Source of the DNA: an uncultured Bacteroidota bacterium
GTDB taxonomy: Bacteria; Bacteroidota; Bacteroidia; 2-12-FULL-35-15
NCBI GenBank assembly: GCA_903926385.1
Contig: CAIYIS010000059.1
Span: forward strand, 124,001-188,000
Reading direction: 5' to 3'
Length of the DNA: 64,000 nt
The notes under the pieces were generated by a model. That model searched no databases. It saw only the letters and a program-made list of their open reading frames with translations, and was not told the DNA's origin. Shown one piece after another: positions 9,882 to 19,981 of this stretch (position 1 is its first letter; each line of letters begins with the position of its first letter). The translations under genes were made by a program, and so were the position numbers.

Positions 9882-9924
9882 TTCAAGTGTAAAAATAAGT
9901 TACCCCAGTCTGATTTTTGTAAAA

Positions 9925-12378
9925 CTACCTAATTTCGGCTCCTACTTTTTCCTTAAATATTTTGATAAGTTTTTCCATTGTTTTTTCAATTTGCTTATCC
10001 GTTAGTGTTGCGTTTTCGTCCTGCAAAGTGAAACTCATTGCATACGATTTTTTATCAGCAGGCAATTTGTCTCCCTGATAAACATCGAATAAATTTACTG
10101 CTTTCAGAATACTTTTCTCAGTTTGTGTGGCGAGTTGTTGTAATTGTTCAAATTGAATTGACTTATCAATTAACAAGGCCAGATCGCGTCTTACTTCCGG
10201 AAATTTTGGAACTTCAGAATATCGAACCGATACCTTTTTGATGGCTTCCAGAATAAAATCCCAATTAAAATCAGCATAAAAAACTTTTTGCTTAATGTCC
10301 ATTAATTTTAGCACAGACTTAGAAACGGTTCCAAATTCAACCAATGTTTTTTTATTGAAATTAAAAGACATTCCATTTGAAAATGCATCGTTATTTATTT
10401 CGGCTAATTTTACATCAATAATGCCAAGTCGCTCCAGAATGGCTTTTACAATACCTTTTAAGGTATAAAAATTAACGGAATCATTCTTTTCATTCCATGA
10501 CTCGGGTTGTTTTCGTCCGGTGATAAATAAGGACAAGTGTTTTGTTTCAATATACTTTACGGCTTCTTCAGTCTTCACCGCGATGTAAGTTTTTCCAAAT
10601 TCATACAATCTGAGATCTGCATTTTTTCTATTTTGATTATAGGCAATCGTTTCAAGACCGCTAAATAAAAGGGTTTGGCGTAATGCATTCAAATCGCTAC
10701 TTAATGGATTAAGCATCGATACATTTCTCTCACTGTTCAGAGAATTAAGTTTCTCGGCATATTCCGCTTTGGTAAGCGACAAGCACATCACCTCCGAAAA
10801 ACCATTATTCGAAAGCTGTTCAGATACTATGTTCTGAATTTTCTGTTTGTCCGGTTTTTCACTGTAGGATAATGAAGAATTTAATTCTGTCGGAATTTCG
10901 ATATTGTTGTATCCATAAACCCTCAGCACTTCTTCAATTACGTCTTGCTCTCGTGTTACATCAACCTTAAAAGGAGGAATTGATAATAACAAAGCATCAT
11001 TTCCTTCGTGCGCAATTTCAATTCCTAATGAGGTAATAATGTTTTTGATTATTTCCAAGTCAATTTGTTTTCCTATCAACTGAGCGCACTTTTGAAAAGA
11101 AAAAGGCACCTTGATGTTTTCAATCTTTGCCGGATAAATGTCAATTATTTCAGATGATATTTCACCTCCTGCTATTTCTTTAATTAATAAAGCCACTCGC
11201 TTTAATGCATACACAGTAATAATTGGGTCAGTTCCCCTTTCGTATCGAAACGAAGCATCTGTTTTTAACCCATGTCGCTTTGATGTCTTGCGAACAGTTG
11301 ATGCATTGAAATAAGCAGATTCAAGGAAAATATTCATGGTGTTTTCTGTAACGCCCGACTCTTTTCCTCCATAAACGCCAGCAATACACATGGCATTATC
11401 AGAATTGCAAATCATCAAATCATCAGTGGATAATTCTCTTTCCACATCATCCAGTGTTCTGAATTTTGATTTATCCGAAAGTTTTTTAACGATTACTTTT
11501 TTACCGTTTATCTTATCCGCATCAAAGGCATGCATGGGCTGCCCGGTTTCGAATAAAACGAAATTAACAGCATCTACAATATTATTTATTGGTCTCACAC
11601 CAATTGATTTCAATTTGTTCTTTAACCAATCCGGAGATTCGGCAACTTTAATATTATTAATTGACAATCCTGAATAGCGAGGACAAGCAAGTGAATCTTC
11701 AACCACCACTTCAATTGGAGAACTTGTGTTATCAACCTGAAATGATTCTACAGATGGAATTAACAATTTTGAATTTGAACCTTCCGAATCACGATGATGA
11801 ACATTTAAAACAGCGGCTAAATCTCTTGCGACACCTATGTGAGATGCAGCGTCAGCTCTATTAGGTGTAAGTCCAATTTCAAAAACGGCATCCTCTTCAA
11901 TTTTAAAATAATCTTTTGCTGAAGTACCCACAATACTATCTTCGGGCAGTACCATAATTCCGGCATGAGACGCACCTAACCCTAATTCGTCTTCTGCACA
12001 AATCATCCCTTCTGAAAGCGCTCCTCTTATTTTTGATTTTTTTATTTCAATAGAATCACCTGATGATGGATATAAAACGGCACCAATAGTTGCCACCAAT
12101 ACCTTTTGACCGGCAGCTACATTTGGAGCACCGCAAACAATATTGAGTAATGTTCCTGTACCCACATCAACCGTGGTAACACTTAACCGGTCGGCATCGG
12201 GGTGTTTTTCTTTGGTAATTACCTGCCCAATTACCACTCCAATTAATCCTCCTTTAATGGTTTCGAATTTTTCAATGCCTTCGACTTCCAACCCGCAATT
12301 GGTGAGTAATACGCCTGTTTCTTCAGCAGGCAATTCTGTATTTAAATATTGTTTAAGCCAATTATAGGATATCTTCAT
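9925..12378 (-). CDS. pheT: Phenylalanine--tRNA ligase beta subunit
   Basis: PheT with PheS charges tRNA-Phe. The 817-residue protein has the full bacterial architecture: an OB-fold tRNA-binding domain near residues 40-150 (IGQVITKEKHPDADRLSVTTVD, CGAPNVAAGQ), the B3/4 editing domain (around 215-390, NNIVDAVNFVLFETGQPMHAFD), B5 (about 405-480), the catalytic-like core, and the C-terminal ferredoxin-like anticodon domain (residues 725-817, KFPEVRRDLALLID). pheS is not in the window. The gene converges tail to tail with the SprB gene, with only 43 bases between stops and no clear terminator there. Confidence 0.96.
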   Translation of the reverse strand: MKISYNWLKQYLNTELPAEETGVLLTNCGLEVEGIEKFETIKGGLIGVVIGQVITKEKHPDADRLSVTTVDVGTGTLLNIVCGAPNVAAGQKVLVATIGAVLYPSSGDSIEIKKSKIRGALSEGMICAEDELGLGASHAGIMVLPEDSIVGTSAKDYFKIEEDAVFEIGLTPNRADAASHIGVARDLAAVLNVHHRDSEGSNSKLLIPSVESFQVDNTSSPIEVVVEDSLACPRYSGLSINNIKVAESPDWLKNKLKSIGVRPINNIVDAVNFVLFETGQPMHAFDADKINGKKVIVKKLSDKSKFRTLDDVERELSTDDLMICNSDNAMCIAGVYGGKESGVTENTMNIFLESAYFNASTVRKTSKRHGLKTDASFRYERGTDPIITVYALKRVALLIKEIAGGEISSEIIDIYPAKIENIKVPFSFQKCAQLIGKQIDLEIIKNIITSLGIEIAHEGNDALLLSIPPFKVDVTREQDVIEEVLRVYGYNNIEIPTELNSSLSYSEKPDKQKIQNIVSEQLSNNGFSEVMCLSLTKAEYAEKLNSLNSERNVSMLNPLSSDLNALRQTLLFSGLETIAYNQNRKNADLRLYEFGKTYIAVKTEEAVKYIETKHLSLFITGRKQPESWNEKNDSVNFYTLKGIVKAILERLGIIDVKLAEINNDAFSNGMSFNFNKKTLVEFGTVSKSVLKLMDIKQKVFYADFNWDFILEAIKKVSVRYSEVPKFPEVRRDLALLIDKSIQFEQLQQLATQTEKSILKAVNLFDVYQGDKLPADKKSYAMSFTLQDENATLTDKQIEKTMEKLIKIFKEKVGAEIR

Positions 12379-12402
12379 TTTTAATCATTTTTTAACGAAA
12401 TG

Positions 12403-12410
12403 CAAAAGTA
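12403..12410 (-). promoter_or_regulatory. -7 box for pheT
   Basis: TACTTTTG on the minus strand, 24 bases upstream of the start codon; a perfect TAnnTTTG. Confidence 0.6.
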
Positions 12411-12485
12411 AGAAATATATTGAAGGAAGATACTTGTTTCACACTGGACATTTAGAATACAACAAGGTTGCATAAAATTGTGTAT

Positions 12486-12517
12486 AAAAAAAACGTCCCG
12501 CATTAAGCGGGACGTTT
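12486..12517 (-). terminator. Terminator of dnaK
   Basis: An 11-bp perfect stem (AAACGTCCCGC at 12491-12501 with its complement at 12507-12517, five-base loop) followed on the minus strand by a run of eight T residues. Confidence 0.9.
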
Positions 12518-12541
12518 CAACAACTCAAACATTAACAACAA

Positions 12542-14464
12542 TTATTTTTTCTCGTCTTTTACTTCTTCAAAGTCAACATCGGTTACTTCATCATCTTTTT
12601 TTGCTTCACCGGCATTTCCATTTGGTTGTCCGTTGGCATCAGCTCCGCCACCTGCACCTTGTGTGGCATTATACATATCCTGAGATGCGGCCTGCCATGC
12701 ATTGTTTAATTTGTCGAGTGCAGCATCTATGCCTGCTAAGTTTTTAGACTCATGCGCAGCTTTTAATTCTGCCAAAGCTCCTTCGATAACCGATTTTTTC
12801 TCCGCAGGAATTTTATCTCCATATTCTTTCAATTGTTTTTCTGTTTGGAAAATAGTTGAATCAGCTGTGTTTACTTTTTCGATTTCTTCTTTTGCTTTCT
12901 TATCGGCTTCTGCATTTGCATCTGCATCTGCTTTCATACGTTTAATTTCTTCATCAGTTAATCCTGATTTTGCTTCAATACGGATGTTATGAGATTTTCC
13001 GGTTGCTTTGTCTTTAGCCGAAACTTGTAATATTCCGTTAGCATCAATATCGAAAGTTACTTCCACTTGAGGAATACCACGAGGTGCAGGAGGAATTCCG
13101 TCCAGATTGAACTCACCTAACTTACGGTTGTCGCGAGCCATTGCACGCTCTCCCTGATAAACTACTATCTGCACCGAAGGCTGATTATCGCTTGCTGTCG
13201 AAAATGTTTCCGATTTTTTAGTTGGAATAGTGGTATTCGATTCAATTAATTTAGTGAATACACCTCCCATTGTTTCTATACCTAACGAAAGTGGAGTAAC
13301 ATCTAAAAGTAAAACATCTTTTACTTCACCTGTTAATACACCTCCCTGAATAGCTGCACCAATAGCAACCACTTCATCAGGATTAACACCTTTAGATGGA
13401 GCTTTACCAAAGAATTTCTGAACAGCATCCACAATAGCCGGGATACGTGTAGAACCTCCTACAAGGATAATTTCATCAATATCTCCAACAGATAAACCTG
13501 CATTTTTTAAAGCCGTTTTACATGGCTCAATAGTACGTTTAATCAAATCATCCACTAATTGCTCAAACTTTGCACGAGTCAACGAACGAACAAGGTGTTT
13601 TGGAATTCCATCCACCGGCATAATGTAAGGCAAGTTAATTTCGGAAGAAGTCGTGCTCGACAATTCAATCTTTGCTTTCTCAGCAGCTTCTTTCAAACGT
13701 TGCAAAGCCATTGGGTCTTTCGACAAATCCAATCCTCCGTTTTCTGTTTTAAATTCCTGAACCAACCAGTCAATAATTTTGTGGTCGAAATCATCTCCTC
13801 CAAGGTGAGTATCACCGTCAGTAGATTTTACTTCAAATACACCATCTCCTAATTCTAGTACAGAAACGTCATGCGTACCCCCTCCGCAGTCGAACACTAC
13901 AATTTTCTGGTCAGCATTTTTCTTATCCAAACCATAAGCTAAAGCCGCAGCAGTTGGCTCGTTGATGATACGTTTTACTTTTAAACCTGCAATTTCTCCA
14001 GCTTCTTTAGTTGCCTGACGTTGCGAGTCGTTAAAATATGCAGGAACTGTAATAACAGCTTCTGTAACTTCATGCCCAAGATAATCCTCGGCAGTCTTTT
14101 TCATTTTCTGAAGAATGATAGCCGATATCTCCTGAGGAGTATATTTTCTGTCATCAATCAATACACGAGGAGTATTATTATCTCCTTTTACTATTTTATA
14201 AGGAACACGTCCTGCTTCTTTTGTAATTTCATCAAACGTGTGCCCCATAAAGCGTTTGATTGAAGAAACTGTTTTTGTAGGATTAGTAATAGCCTGACGT
14301 TTGGCAGGGTCTCCTACTTTACGCTCACCATTTTCTACAAATGCTACAATAGAAGGAGTGGTTCTTTTTCCTTCACTGTTAGGAATAACTACCGGCTCAT
14401 TACCTTCCATTACTGAAACACAAGAGTTGGTTGTTCCTAAATCGATACCTATAATTTTACTCAT
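12542..14464 (-). CDS. dnaK: Chaperone DnaK (Hsp70)
   Basis: The ATP-driven Hsp70 chaperone of the cytosol. At 640 residues the length is standard. The N-terminal ATPase domain is intact ([14 protein letters not shown] at 4-17, [15 protein letters not shown] near 195, [11 protein letters not shown] near 340). The substrate domain (VTPLSLGIE, about 393) and helical lid follow, and the C terminus ends in the acidic EEVKDEKK typical of co-chaperone docking. One substitution: the usual DLGGGT is DCGGGT here. No dnaJ or grpE is adjacent. No CIRCE-type inverted repeat is seen upstream; the promoter is of the ordinary -7 type. Confidence 0.97.
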   Translation of the reverse strand: MSKIIGIDLGTTNSCVSVMEGNEPVVIPNSEGKRTTPSIVAFVENGERKVGDPAKRQAITNPTKTVSSIKRFMGHTFDEITKEAGRVPYKIVKGDNNTPRVLIDDRKYTPQEISAIILQKMKKTAEDYLGHEVTEAVITVPAYFNDSQRQATKEAGEIAGLKVKRIINEPTAAALAYGLDKKNADQKIVVFDCGGGTHDVSVLELGDGVFEVKSTDGDTHLGGDDFDHKIIDWLVQEFKTENGGLDLSKDPMALQRLKEAAEKAKIELSSTTSSEINLPYIMPVDGIPKHLVRSLTRAKFEQLVDDLIKRTIEPCKTALKNAGLSVGDIDEIILVGGSTRIPAIVDAVQKFFGKAPSKGVNPDEVVAIGAAIQGGVLTGEVKDVLLLDVTPLSLGIETMGGVFTKLIESNTTIPTKKSETFSTASDNQPSVQIVVYQGERAMARDNRKLGEFNLDGIPPAPRGIPQVEVTFDIDANGILQVSAKDKATGKSHNIRIEAKSGLTDEEIKRMKADADANAEADKKAKEEIEKVNTADSTIFQTEKQLKEYGDKIPAEKKSVIEGALAELKAAHESKNLAGIDAALDKLNNAWQAASQDMYNATQGAGGGADANGQPNGNAGEAKKDDEVTDVDFEEVKDEKK

Positions 14465-14486
14465 TTTATTTTGTTTTTAGTTTTTA

Positions 14487-14517
14487 CGAATTTAAAATAA
14501 CGCCTAGGTATTTTCAA
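14487..14517 (-). promoter_or_regulatory. dnaK promoter
   Basis: On the minus strand, TTG (14515-14517) is followed after 20 bases by TAAATTCG (14487-14494), close to the Bacteroidota -33/-7 arrangement. The start codon is 23 bases further on. Confidence 0.6.
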
Positions 14518-14555
14518 TCATTGTGCCAATGGCAGAAATAGCGAAATTATGTCAT

Positions 14556-14585
14556 AAAAAAACGCCACAATAGACTTGTGGCGTT
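14556..14585 (-). terminator. Terminator of the DUF4249 gene
   Basis: A 10-bp perfect stem (AACGCCACAA at 14561-14570 with TTGTGGCGTT at 14576-14585, five-base loop), followed on the minus strand by a T run. Confidence 0.9.
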
Positions 14586-14611
14586 AAAAATATGACAAAG
14601 CGACAGAAAAA

Positions 14612-15751
14612 CTAAGGACAAATGATAATATTGCCAAATTTATCTTCAAACTTTAAGTTCTTTGTGTACCGACCACAGGTAAGTGAATCCCATGTACCTC
14701 CGTTTGCTGTTGACAACCTTCTACTATAAGGAGGACGGTTGTATTTGGCAGAAAAAATTCCTAATCCGTTATTAATATTCGTATACTTTGGTTTTTCCTG
14801 AACAATACCTGTTGATGGAGCATTCACCTGAATAAATGTATTCAAATCATCTCCTCCTGAAATAATGATAATATCTGTATTTAAAGCTCTGCGGGCATAG
14901 GTTGGTAAAGGTTTTCCGGATAGTTGACTACCTATAAATTGCAAAAAAGATTCCCCTTTAAATTGCTCCGTCATAGTTTCTCCTCCTACAAGGCCTTGTG
15001 TGGTTTGAGTAGGGAATACCCAATCCAGATGAAGTGTATCATTTCCAGTGTCGGTTGAGTCGATGTAATGAAACCTAATCATTGTTTGGTATATTCTCGC
15101 ATTGATACCCGATGTCCAAACTATACTAAATAATGCATTATCGTTATTAGGAACAATAAACGAAAACACGGGATACTGAGCCCCACTCATGGGAGGACTG
15201 ATAAAAGATCCGTTATCAGAAATCAATGTGGTCTGTCCTGTAACTTCTGTTCCCGTTTCGTTGTTTTTAATTGACAATTGATAAGCGCTTGAAGTGGTTA
15301 AAACCGTATTCACATATGTACTGTCTGAAATATCGGCAGTAGCTAAATTAGGTGTGGCTATAATAGGTGTAGCAAATGAATAAATAACATTGGTTTGGTC
15401 GGGGGCATAAAAATTACTTACTGTTGCTGGCCCGTTGGGGTTCAGTGCAGGGTCCTTGATTATGGAATTGTCAGGTGTAAGTATAAATTCTGCGCCATCC
15501 GACATACGTTTTATTTTTACCAAAAGCGCATGTGTAAACTGAGTGGAATCCTTAATCTGAGCGTAGCCAAATGAATTGCCTGCACCTAAAAATGCTTTGT
15601 TTATTTTGATGTACTGTCTGCGTTGCGACTGGTCGAGCAAACCATACACCACAAGAGTTTCCTTGTATTTACCAAGCACATCCAAATCGGTGCTGCAGGC
15701 CGAAAACAATACGGCCACAAAGAATAACGAATAAATAAATTTACTTTTCAC
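14612..15751 (-). CDS. DUF4249-family outer-membrane lipoprotein
   Basis: A 379-residue lipoprotein: the signal peptide ends at the lipobox LFSAC (Cys19). The opening of the mature part (LVVYGLLDQSQRRQYIKINKAFLG) and the later strands match DUF4249, a Bacteroidota family often encoded beside TonB-dependent receptors. No receptor gene is adjacent here, so it is an orphan member; a role at the outer membrane is inferred from family context only. It is transcribed alone, with a perfect -7 box upstream and a strong terminator downstream. Confidence 0.82.
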   Translation of the reverse strand: MKSKFIYSLFFVAVLFSACSTDLDVLGKYKETLVVYGLLDQSQRRQYIKINKAFLGAGNSFGYAQIKDSTQFTHALLVKIKRMSDGAEFILTPDNSIIKDPALNPNGPATVSNFYAPDQTNVIYSFATPIIATPNLATADISDSTYVNTVLTTSSAYQLSIKNNETGTEVTGQTTLISDNGSFISPPMSGAQYPVFSFIVPNNDNALFSIVWTSGINARIYQTMIRFHYIDSTDTGNDTLHLDWVFPTQTTQGLVGGETMTEQFKGESFLQFIGSQLSGKPLPTYARRALNTDIIIISGGDDLNTFIQVNAPSTGIVQEKPKYTNINNGLGIFSAKYNRPPYSRRLSTANGGTWDSLTCGRYTKNLKFEDKFGNIIICP

Positions 15752-15789
15752 AAAAATATTTTTTTTAAATTTCCGGGGATTTAAGGGTG

Positions 15790-15797
15790 CAAATGTA
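15790..15797 (-). promoter_or_regulatory. -7 box for the DUF4249 gene
   Basis: TACATTTG on the minus strand, a perfect TAnnTTTG, 38 bases upstream of the start. Confidence 0.6.
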
Positions 15798-15838
15798 TTA
15801 AATTATTTCATTCAATAGCATTTCGCTTTTTTAACCGA

Positions 15839-16054
15839 TTATTCCACCACAATCTTCCTGTTCACCCTATTTTTATTTACATCTGTTATCTCCACAAAAT
15901 AAATTCCTCTTTCCATTTCTCCTTTTTCTATTATTAATTCCTTGCCCGAAAAATGAAGTGTTCTTATTTCTTTGCCGAGAATGTCGGTTATTCTCACTTC
16001 CGTATTTTTTTGATCTGTTGAAAAAGCTAGAGTAGTTTGGGAGGTGAAGGGGTT
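15839..16054 (-). repeat. 3'-end module copy 1 (sorting-domain segment)
   Basis: About 216 bases encoding the C-terminal 71 residues and stop are highly similar at DNA level to 17585-17800. The similarity stops at the domain boundary. Confidence 0.85.
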
Positions 16055-17497
16055 GGGGAAGATATTTAGATTATCTGGATTATTTTCTTCTCTAATTCCT
16101 GTCATGGCGCCTAATTTGACGGTATAAATATCCTGAAAACTAGTGTTGTCATTTAAAAATGTATTTGCACCAAATGTAATGGACGGGCTTTGAAAGTACC
16201 CTGTGAAGTATATATTCTCGCTTCCATCTATTGTAATACTGTTTCCCCTATCAATACCTGTTCCTCCAACATTTCGTGCCCATAGTACATTTCCATTACT
16301 ATCATATTTTGCAAAAAAAACATCGGCTAAACCATTGCTGATAATCGTATCTGTTTCAAAGCCGAGAGAGGAACTTTCAAAATATCCGGTAATATATGAA
16401 TTGCCAACTGCATCGGTTTTTATAGAATTACTAAAATCCGAAGCTGGCCCTCCAACTCCCTTTGCCCATATTACATTACCATTTCCATCATATTTCGCAA
16501 TAAAAATATCACCCACACCTGGAGCAGGCAATGTAATGCTGCCAAAAGTTATTGGTGTGCAACCGGAAGCACCTGTTACAAAAACATTTCCGTTATTGTC
16601 CGTTGAAATCCCAAATCCATCATCGTTAGAATCACCGCCTGCGGTTCGAGCCCACAATACGTTCCCATTGTTGTCATATTTGGTTACAAATACATCAGTA
16701 TTACCAACACCTAATGTGGTAGTAACATTTACCAAAGTGTCGGAACCAAAGTTTATTGCTACACTTCCATAACCTCCGGTTATGTATACATTGTTGCTAT
16801 TATCTAAGGCGATGCTGTATCCAAAATCGAAATCTTCTCCTCCTGCTCTGTTAACCCATACTACATTACCATTGTTATCAAATTTTACTACAAAAATATC
16901 ATAAACACCATTAACTGTATCATTAGCATTTTGTAATGTTGTACTTCCGAATGTAATAGTTTGAAATCCTAAATTACCTATTAAATAAAGGTTTCCTGTG
17001 GAATCTGTTACTAAGTTTTGTCCATAACTTCCCGGAGAAGCATAACCGTTAGCCCAAACCACATTACCAGAACTATCGTATTTTACAACAAAAACACCCG
17101 GAGATGTAAGAGTGGTGGAACCAAAAGTGATTGATGTGTTAAAACCACCCGTGATATATATGTTGCCATTTATATCAGTTGTTATACCATTACTTTGGTC
17201 ATCATAAATTCCTCCTGCACTTTTCGCCCAAATAACATTGCCGTTATTATCATATTTCACTAAAAAAATATCATAAGAGCCGGCACTTGTGTTTGTCAAA
17301 GTGGTGGAGCCAAAAGTAATTGTCGGGCTCATAAAATTTCCTGTCACATATACATTTCCACTTGCATCAGTCGCAACTGAATTGCCCTTGTCATCCGATG
17401 TTCCACCCGAAGTTCTTTCCCAAGCCCAGTTCGGTGCTTGCGAAAAACAGCTATATGTTATCACTAACGCAATCGAAATGAATATTATTTTTTTCAT
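15839..17497 (-). CDS. Secreted SBBP beta-propeller protein with T9SS type A sorting domain
   Basis: 552 residues with a signal peptide (residues 1-19, ending TYSCFSQ). Seven SBBP repeats of roughly 60-70 residues follow, each with a core like GNSVATDASGNVYVTGNF and a KYDNNGNVIWA strand, which predicts a seven-bladed propeller. The last 71 residues are a type A sorting domain (NPFTSQTTL, ILGKEIRTL, RGIYFVEITD). That domain is identical at 66 of 71 positions to the one of the next gene upstream, although the rest of the two proteins is unrelated. Function beyond surface display or release is unknown. Confidence 0.88.
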   Translation of the reverse strand: MKKIIFISIALVITYSCFSQAPNWAWERTSGGTSDDKGNSVATDASGNVYVTGNFMSPTITFGSTTLTNTSAGSYDIFLVKYDNNGNVIWAKSAGGIYDDQSNGITTDINGNIYITGGFNTSITFGSTTLTSPGVFVVKYDSSGNVVWANGYASPGSYGQNLVTDSTGNLYLIGNLGFQTITFGSTTLQNANDTVNGVYDIFVVKFDNNGNVVWVNRAGGEDFDFGYSIALDNSNNVYITGGYGSVAINFGSDTLVNVTTTLGVGNTDVFVTKYDNNGNVLWARTAGGDSNDDGFGISTDNNGNVFVTGASGCTPITFGSITLPAPGVGDIFIAKYDGNGNVIWAKGVGGPASDFSNSIKTDAVGNSYITGYFESSSLGFETDTIISNGLADVFFAKYDSNGNVLWARNVGGTGIDRGNSITIDGSENIYFTGYFQSPSITFGANTFLNDNTSFQDIYTVKLGAMTGIREENNPDNLNIFPNPFTSQTTLAFSTDQKNTEVRITDILGKEIRTLHFSGKELIIEKGEMERGIYFVEITDVNKNRVNRKIVVE

Positions 17498-17584
17498 GTC
17501 TTTAGATTTAAAGTTCTCCTTAATTTAAAATTTCCTCTTCACAAACTACCAATTCCGCACGTTTTACAGAGTGGGATTGCTATT

Positions 17585-17800
17585 CTATTCCACCACAATC
17601 TTCCTATTCACCCTGTTTTTATTTACATCTGTTATCTCCACAAAATAAATTCCTCTTTCCATTGCTCCTTTTTCTATTACTAATTCCTTGCCCGAAAAGT
17701 GAAGTGTTCTTATTTCTTTGCCCAACACATCTGTTATTCTTACTTCCGTGTTTTTTTGTTCGGTTGAGAAAGTAAGAGTGGTTTGGGACGTAAATGGATT
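17585..17800 (-). repeat. 3'-end module copy 2 (sorting-domain segment)
   Basis: Partner of 15839-16054. The five amino-acid differences (A/T, D/E, I/V, I/V, E/A) are mostly conservative. Confidence 0.85.
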
Positions 17801-19711
17801 TGGCGAAATGTTTACACCAATTGTTGAACCTGATTTGTCAATGCCTGTAGCAAGTAAAAAATGATTCATCGTTGTATTGGTTACTACAGGGGCATTGTAA
17901 TCAAAATAAATACTTGCTGTGTTTGGTATCTGAGAACCCGGAAGCAAATTTTGTATTGGTTTTATTCGGTATTGAAAATAGCCATGCGATGCCGGTTCGT
18001 TACTTGTACTATCAGCAAGCATAATATTAGGAAACGAAACAAGAAGGTTATTTCCGTTAAGTGTTGTGGTATTCGGGTGACTATAATTTATTAATTGAAA
18101 AGTGGACAAATCAAAAAGGGAAGAAAGTGTATCTGCTACATGTATATTAAAAGCTGGTGCTGTTCCTGTGTTTTGAAACTTTACAGTGTAGGTAAAATAA
18201 TCATTGTAGGGCGCTATCACATCCACAGGATATGTATCTTTTTCATTAGGGTCGTATGAATTTATTACAGTGTTGCAATATTGCATGGTGTTATTGGTGG
18301 TATTTGTTTCGGTAATAGAAGTAGCTGTTATTACAACCGACACACAAACGGTATCTCCCAACTGGGCATTTGTGTTTGTATTCATTATCAAATTAAAAGC
18401 TGTGGAATTAGTTATAGCTCCAAAATCGGGAATGGTGTAAGTGAAAACATTTCCTGCAACAGTTGGTGTTAACGCAGCTCCAAGAGGGCCTAAATAAGTT
18501 ACGGGTCCATTAATTGTAATTTGAACAGTGCCCGACACCCCTGCTCCGCAATTAATATTATTCCATTGTCCGGATTCTCCAGCATTGACATAAATGTAGA
18601 ACGGCTGTCCCGGGAAAACCCAACCTGAATTAATAATTGAGTGTACTCCTAAGTCAGTATTCGGGGAACAGGTTAAAGCAAAATTAACATCCGAAACAAA
18701 CGGATTTGCAACAACGGTGGTATCAACTCCCTGAGGACAATTCAAAGCAAAATTGGCTCCGGCTGTGTCTACAGCTATTCTGTATGTACCCGGAGCGGTA
18801 TAAAAATAATATCCTCCATTATTAGATGAATAAAGTTGAGAAACCAAAGTACCCATATTATCGTATTTCATTAAGTGAACATTATATACCCCCAACTCTG
18901 CACTATCGAGAGCACAATTGCTATTCCCGTCTCTAAAAACTTTTCCCGAAATTCCCTGATAAGTTATTGCAGGGCCGCCCAGGGTAATATCATCAAGAGT
19001 AAAAGCAGGGTTTGTACCATTGCCATCATCATCATTTATCCATCGGAATCCTATTTTTACATTGGGATTATTATCGCAGGTTGCAGGTAATGTAAATGAA
19101 TAAGGAGCCCAAATACCGTTTAAGCCGCACATTAGAGTAATGTTCGGCATCGCCAAAAAATTCCAGGTCAAACCATTATCATCCGAATACTCCACCATGC
19201 CATAATCCATCCCATTATCCCCACCCATCATATAGTTAAAATTTAAAACAATTCCGGTTTGCCCTGTACAATTAATGGTTGGAGATTCCGCACGTATATC
19301 GGTAGTAACACAAAAAAGGGTACCACATAGGCCACCTGCATTATAAGATGCCCCCTGATCATCCGTAAAATTATCATGTGATGCGATGTGTAATGTTTGA
19401 TTGGTAAGCAAAGGTAAATTACCACAACCATCCCCGCAATTGCCAATACCCATGCCAGCCTCAGAAGCGCTAACATACCAAACATTAGCCTCTGGGGAAT
19501 TAGTACTCGGATTAGAAACAGTCCAGAGCCCGTTGGCTCCCGAATAACTTGAAGCAAATTGCCCTTGTGTGCTGGCACATGTTCCTGTTCCAAAATTTTC
19601 TGTCCAGAAAACCTGTGCATTTGCATGCATCGAAAACAGTATTAATACGAATGATGTTATTGTAATTCTTAAGCTAATTACAATTTTGGAAGTAGTAATT
19701 ATTTTTTTCAT
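17585..19711 (-). CDS. Secreted multidomain protein (lectin-like, SdrD-B-like, DUF7619) with T9SS type A sorting domain
   Basis: I place the start at 19711 (708 residues, MKKIITTSKIV): it gives a clean signal peptide ending SMHANAQ, whereas the longer frame from 19762 would run through the likely promoter. The order is a cysteine-rich jelly-roll or MAM-like domain (to about residue 250, ending FTLDDITLGGP), a short carboxypeptidase-regulatory or SdrD-B-like domain (ISGKVFRDGNSNC, GGYYFYTAPGTY), a Cys-containing linker, a DUF7619-type domain (SYDPNEKDTYPV, YTVKFQNTGTAPAF, ASIYFDYNAPV) and the sorting domain. It is probably a surface structural or adhesive protein; no catalytic site is recognised. 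Confidence 0.85.
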   Translation of the reverse strand: MKKIITTSKIVISLRITITSFVLILFSMHANAQVFWTENFGTGTCASTQGQFASSYSGANGLWTVSNPSTNSPEANVWYVSASEAGMGIGNCGDGCGNLPLLTNQTLHIASHDNFTDDQGASYNAGGLCGTLFCVTTDIRAESPTINCTGQTGIVLNFNYMMGGDNGMDYGMVEYSDDNGLTWNFLAMPNITLMCGLNGIWAPYSFTLPATCDNNPNVKIGFRWINDDDGNGTNPAFTLDDITLGGPAITYQGISGKVFRDGNSNCALDSAELGVYNVHLMKYDNMGTLVSQLYSSNNGGYYFYTAPGTYRIAVDTAGANFALNCPQGVDTTVVANPFVSDVNFALTCSPNTDLGVHSIINSGWVFPGQPFYIYVNAGESGQWNNINCGAGVSGTVQITINGPVTYLGPLGAALTPTVAGNVFTYTIPDFGAITNSTAFNLIMNTNTNAQLGDTVCVSVVITATSITETNTTNNTMQYCNTVINSYDPNEKDTYPVDVIAPYNDYFTYTVKFQNTGTAPAFNIHVADTLSSLFDLSTFQLINYSHPNTTTLNGNNLLVSFPNIMLADSTSNEPASHGYFQYRIKPIQNLLPGSQIPNTASIYFDYNAPVVTNTTMNHFLLATGIDKSGSTIGVNISPNPFTSQTTLTFSTEQKNTEVRITDVLGKEIRTLHFSGKELVIEKGAMERGIYFVEITDVNKNRVNRKIVVE

Positions 19712-19736
19712 AATAGAGGTGGTGTTAAATTCTTTG

Positions 19737-19744
19737 TAAAGATA
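19737..19744 (-). promoter_or_regulatory. Probable -7 box, decides the start of the preceding gene
   Basis: TATCTTTA on the minus strand, one base off TAnnTTTG. It lies inside the longer open frame and 26 bases upstream of the ATG at 19711, supporting the shorter protein. Confidence 0.4.
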
Positions 19745-19903
19745 TAGTTTTTCTTTTATCAATTAAAAAAATGTTTACCAATCGTTTTTTACTTCTCCAA
19801 TTCCTCTCTCCATTTATTGCGTCTAAAATTTACATTTTTTATAGTATTTAAAAGTTGCACCAATCCATAAGATTATATTCGTCCGAACGCCTCACCCCTT
19901 TAT

Positions 19904-19924
19904 CCCCTCTCCAATAGAGAGGGG
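19904..19924. repeat. C-rich/G-rich inverted repeat
   Basis: CCCCTCTC (19904-19911) pairs with GAGAGGGG (19917-19924) around a five-base loop. The pyrimidine-rich flank (CCTCACCCCTTTATCCCC) resembles short dispersed intergenic palindromes known from several bacterial phyla, but I see one copy only. Confidence 0.6.
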
Positions 19925-19955
19925 GCGTTGCTTAGTGAAACTTAAACATTTCGCC

Positions 19956-19981
19956 TTTGCAGGTGTTTTTTCACCTGCAAA
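19956..19981. repeat. Perfect 10-bp inverted repeat
   Basis: TTTGCAGGTG and CACCTGCAAA flank a six-T loop. It lacks a following T run on either strand, so a simple terminator is not obvious. Confidence 0.7.

Noticed and set aside
19712-19762. N-terminal extension of the DUF7619 protein
   Set aside because: It would precede a normal signal peptide with charged residues and contains the probable promoter.
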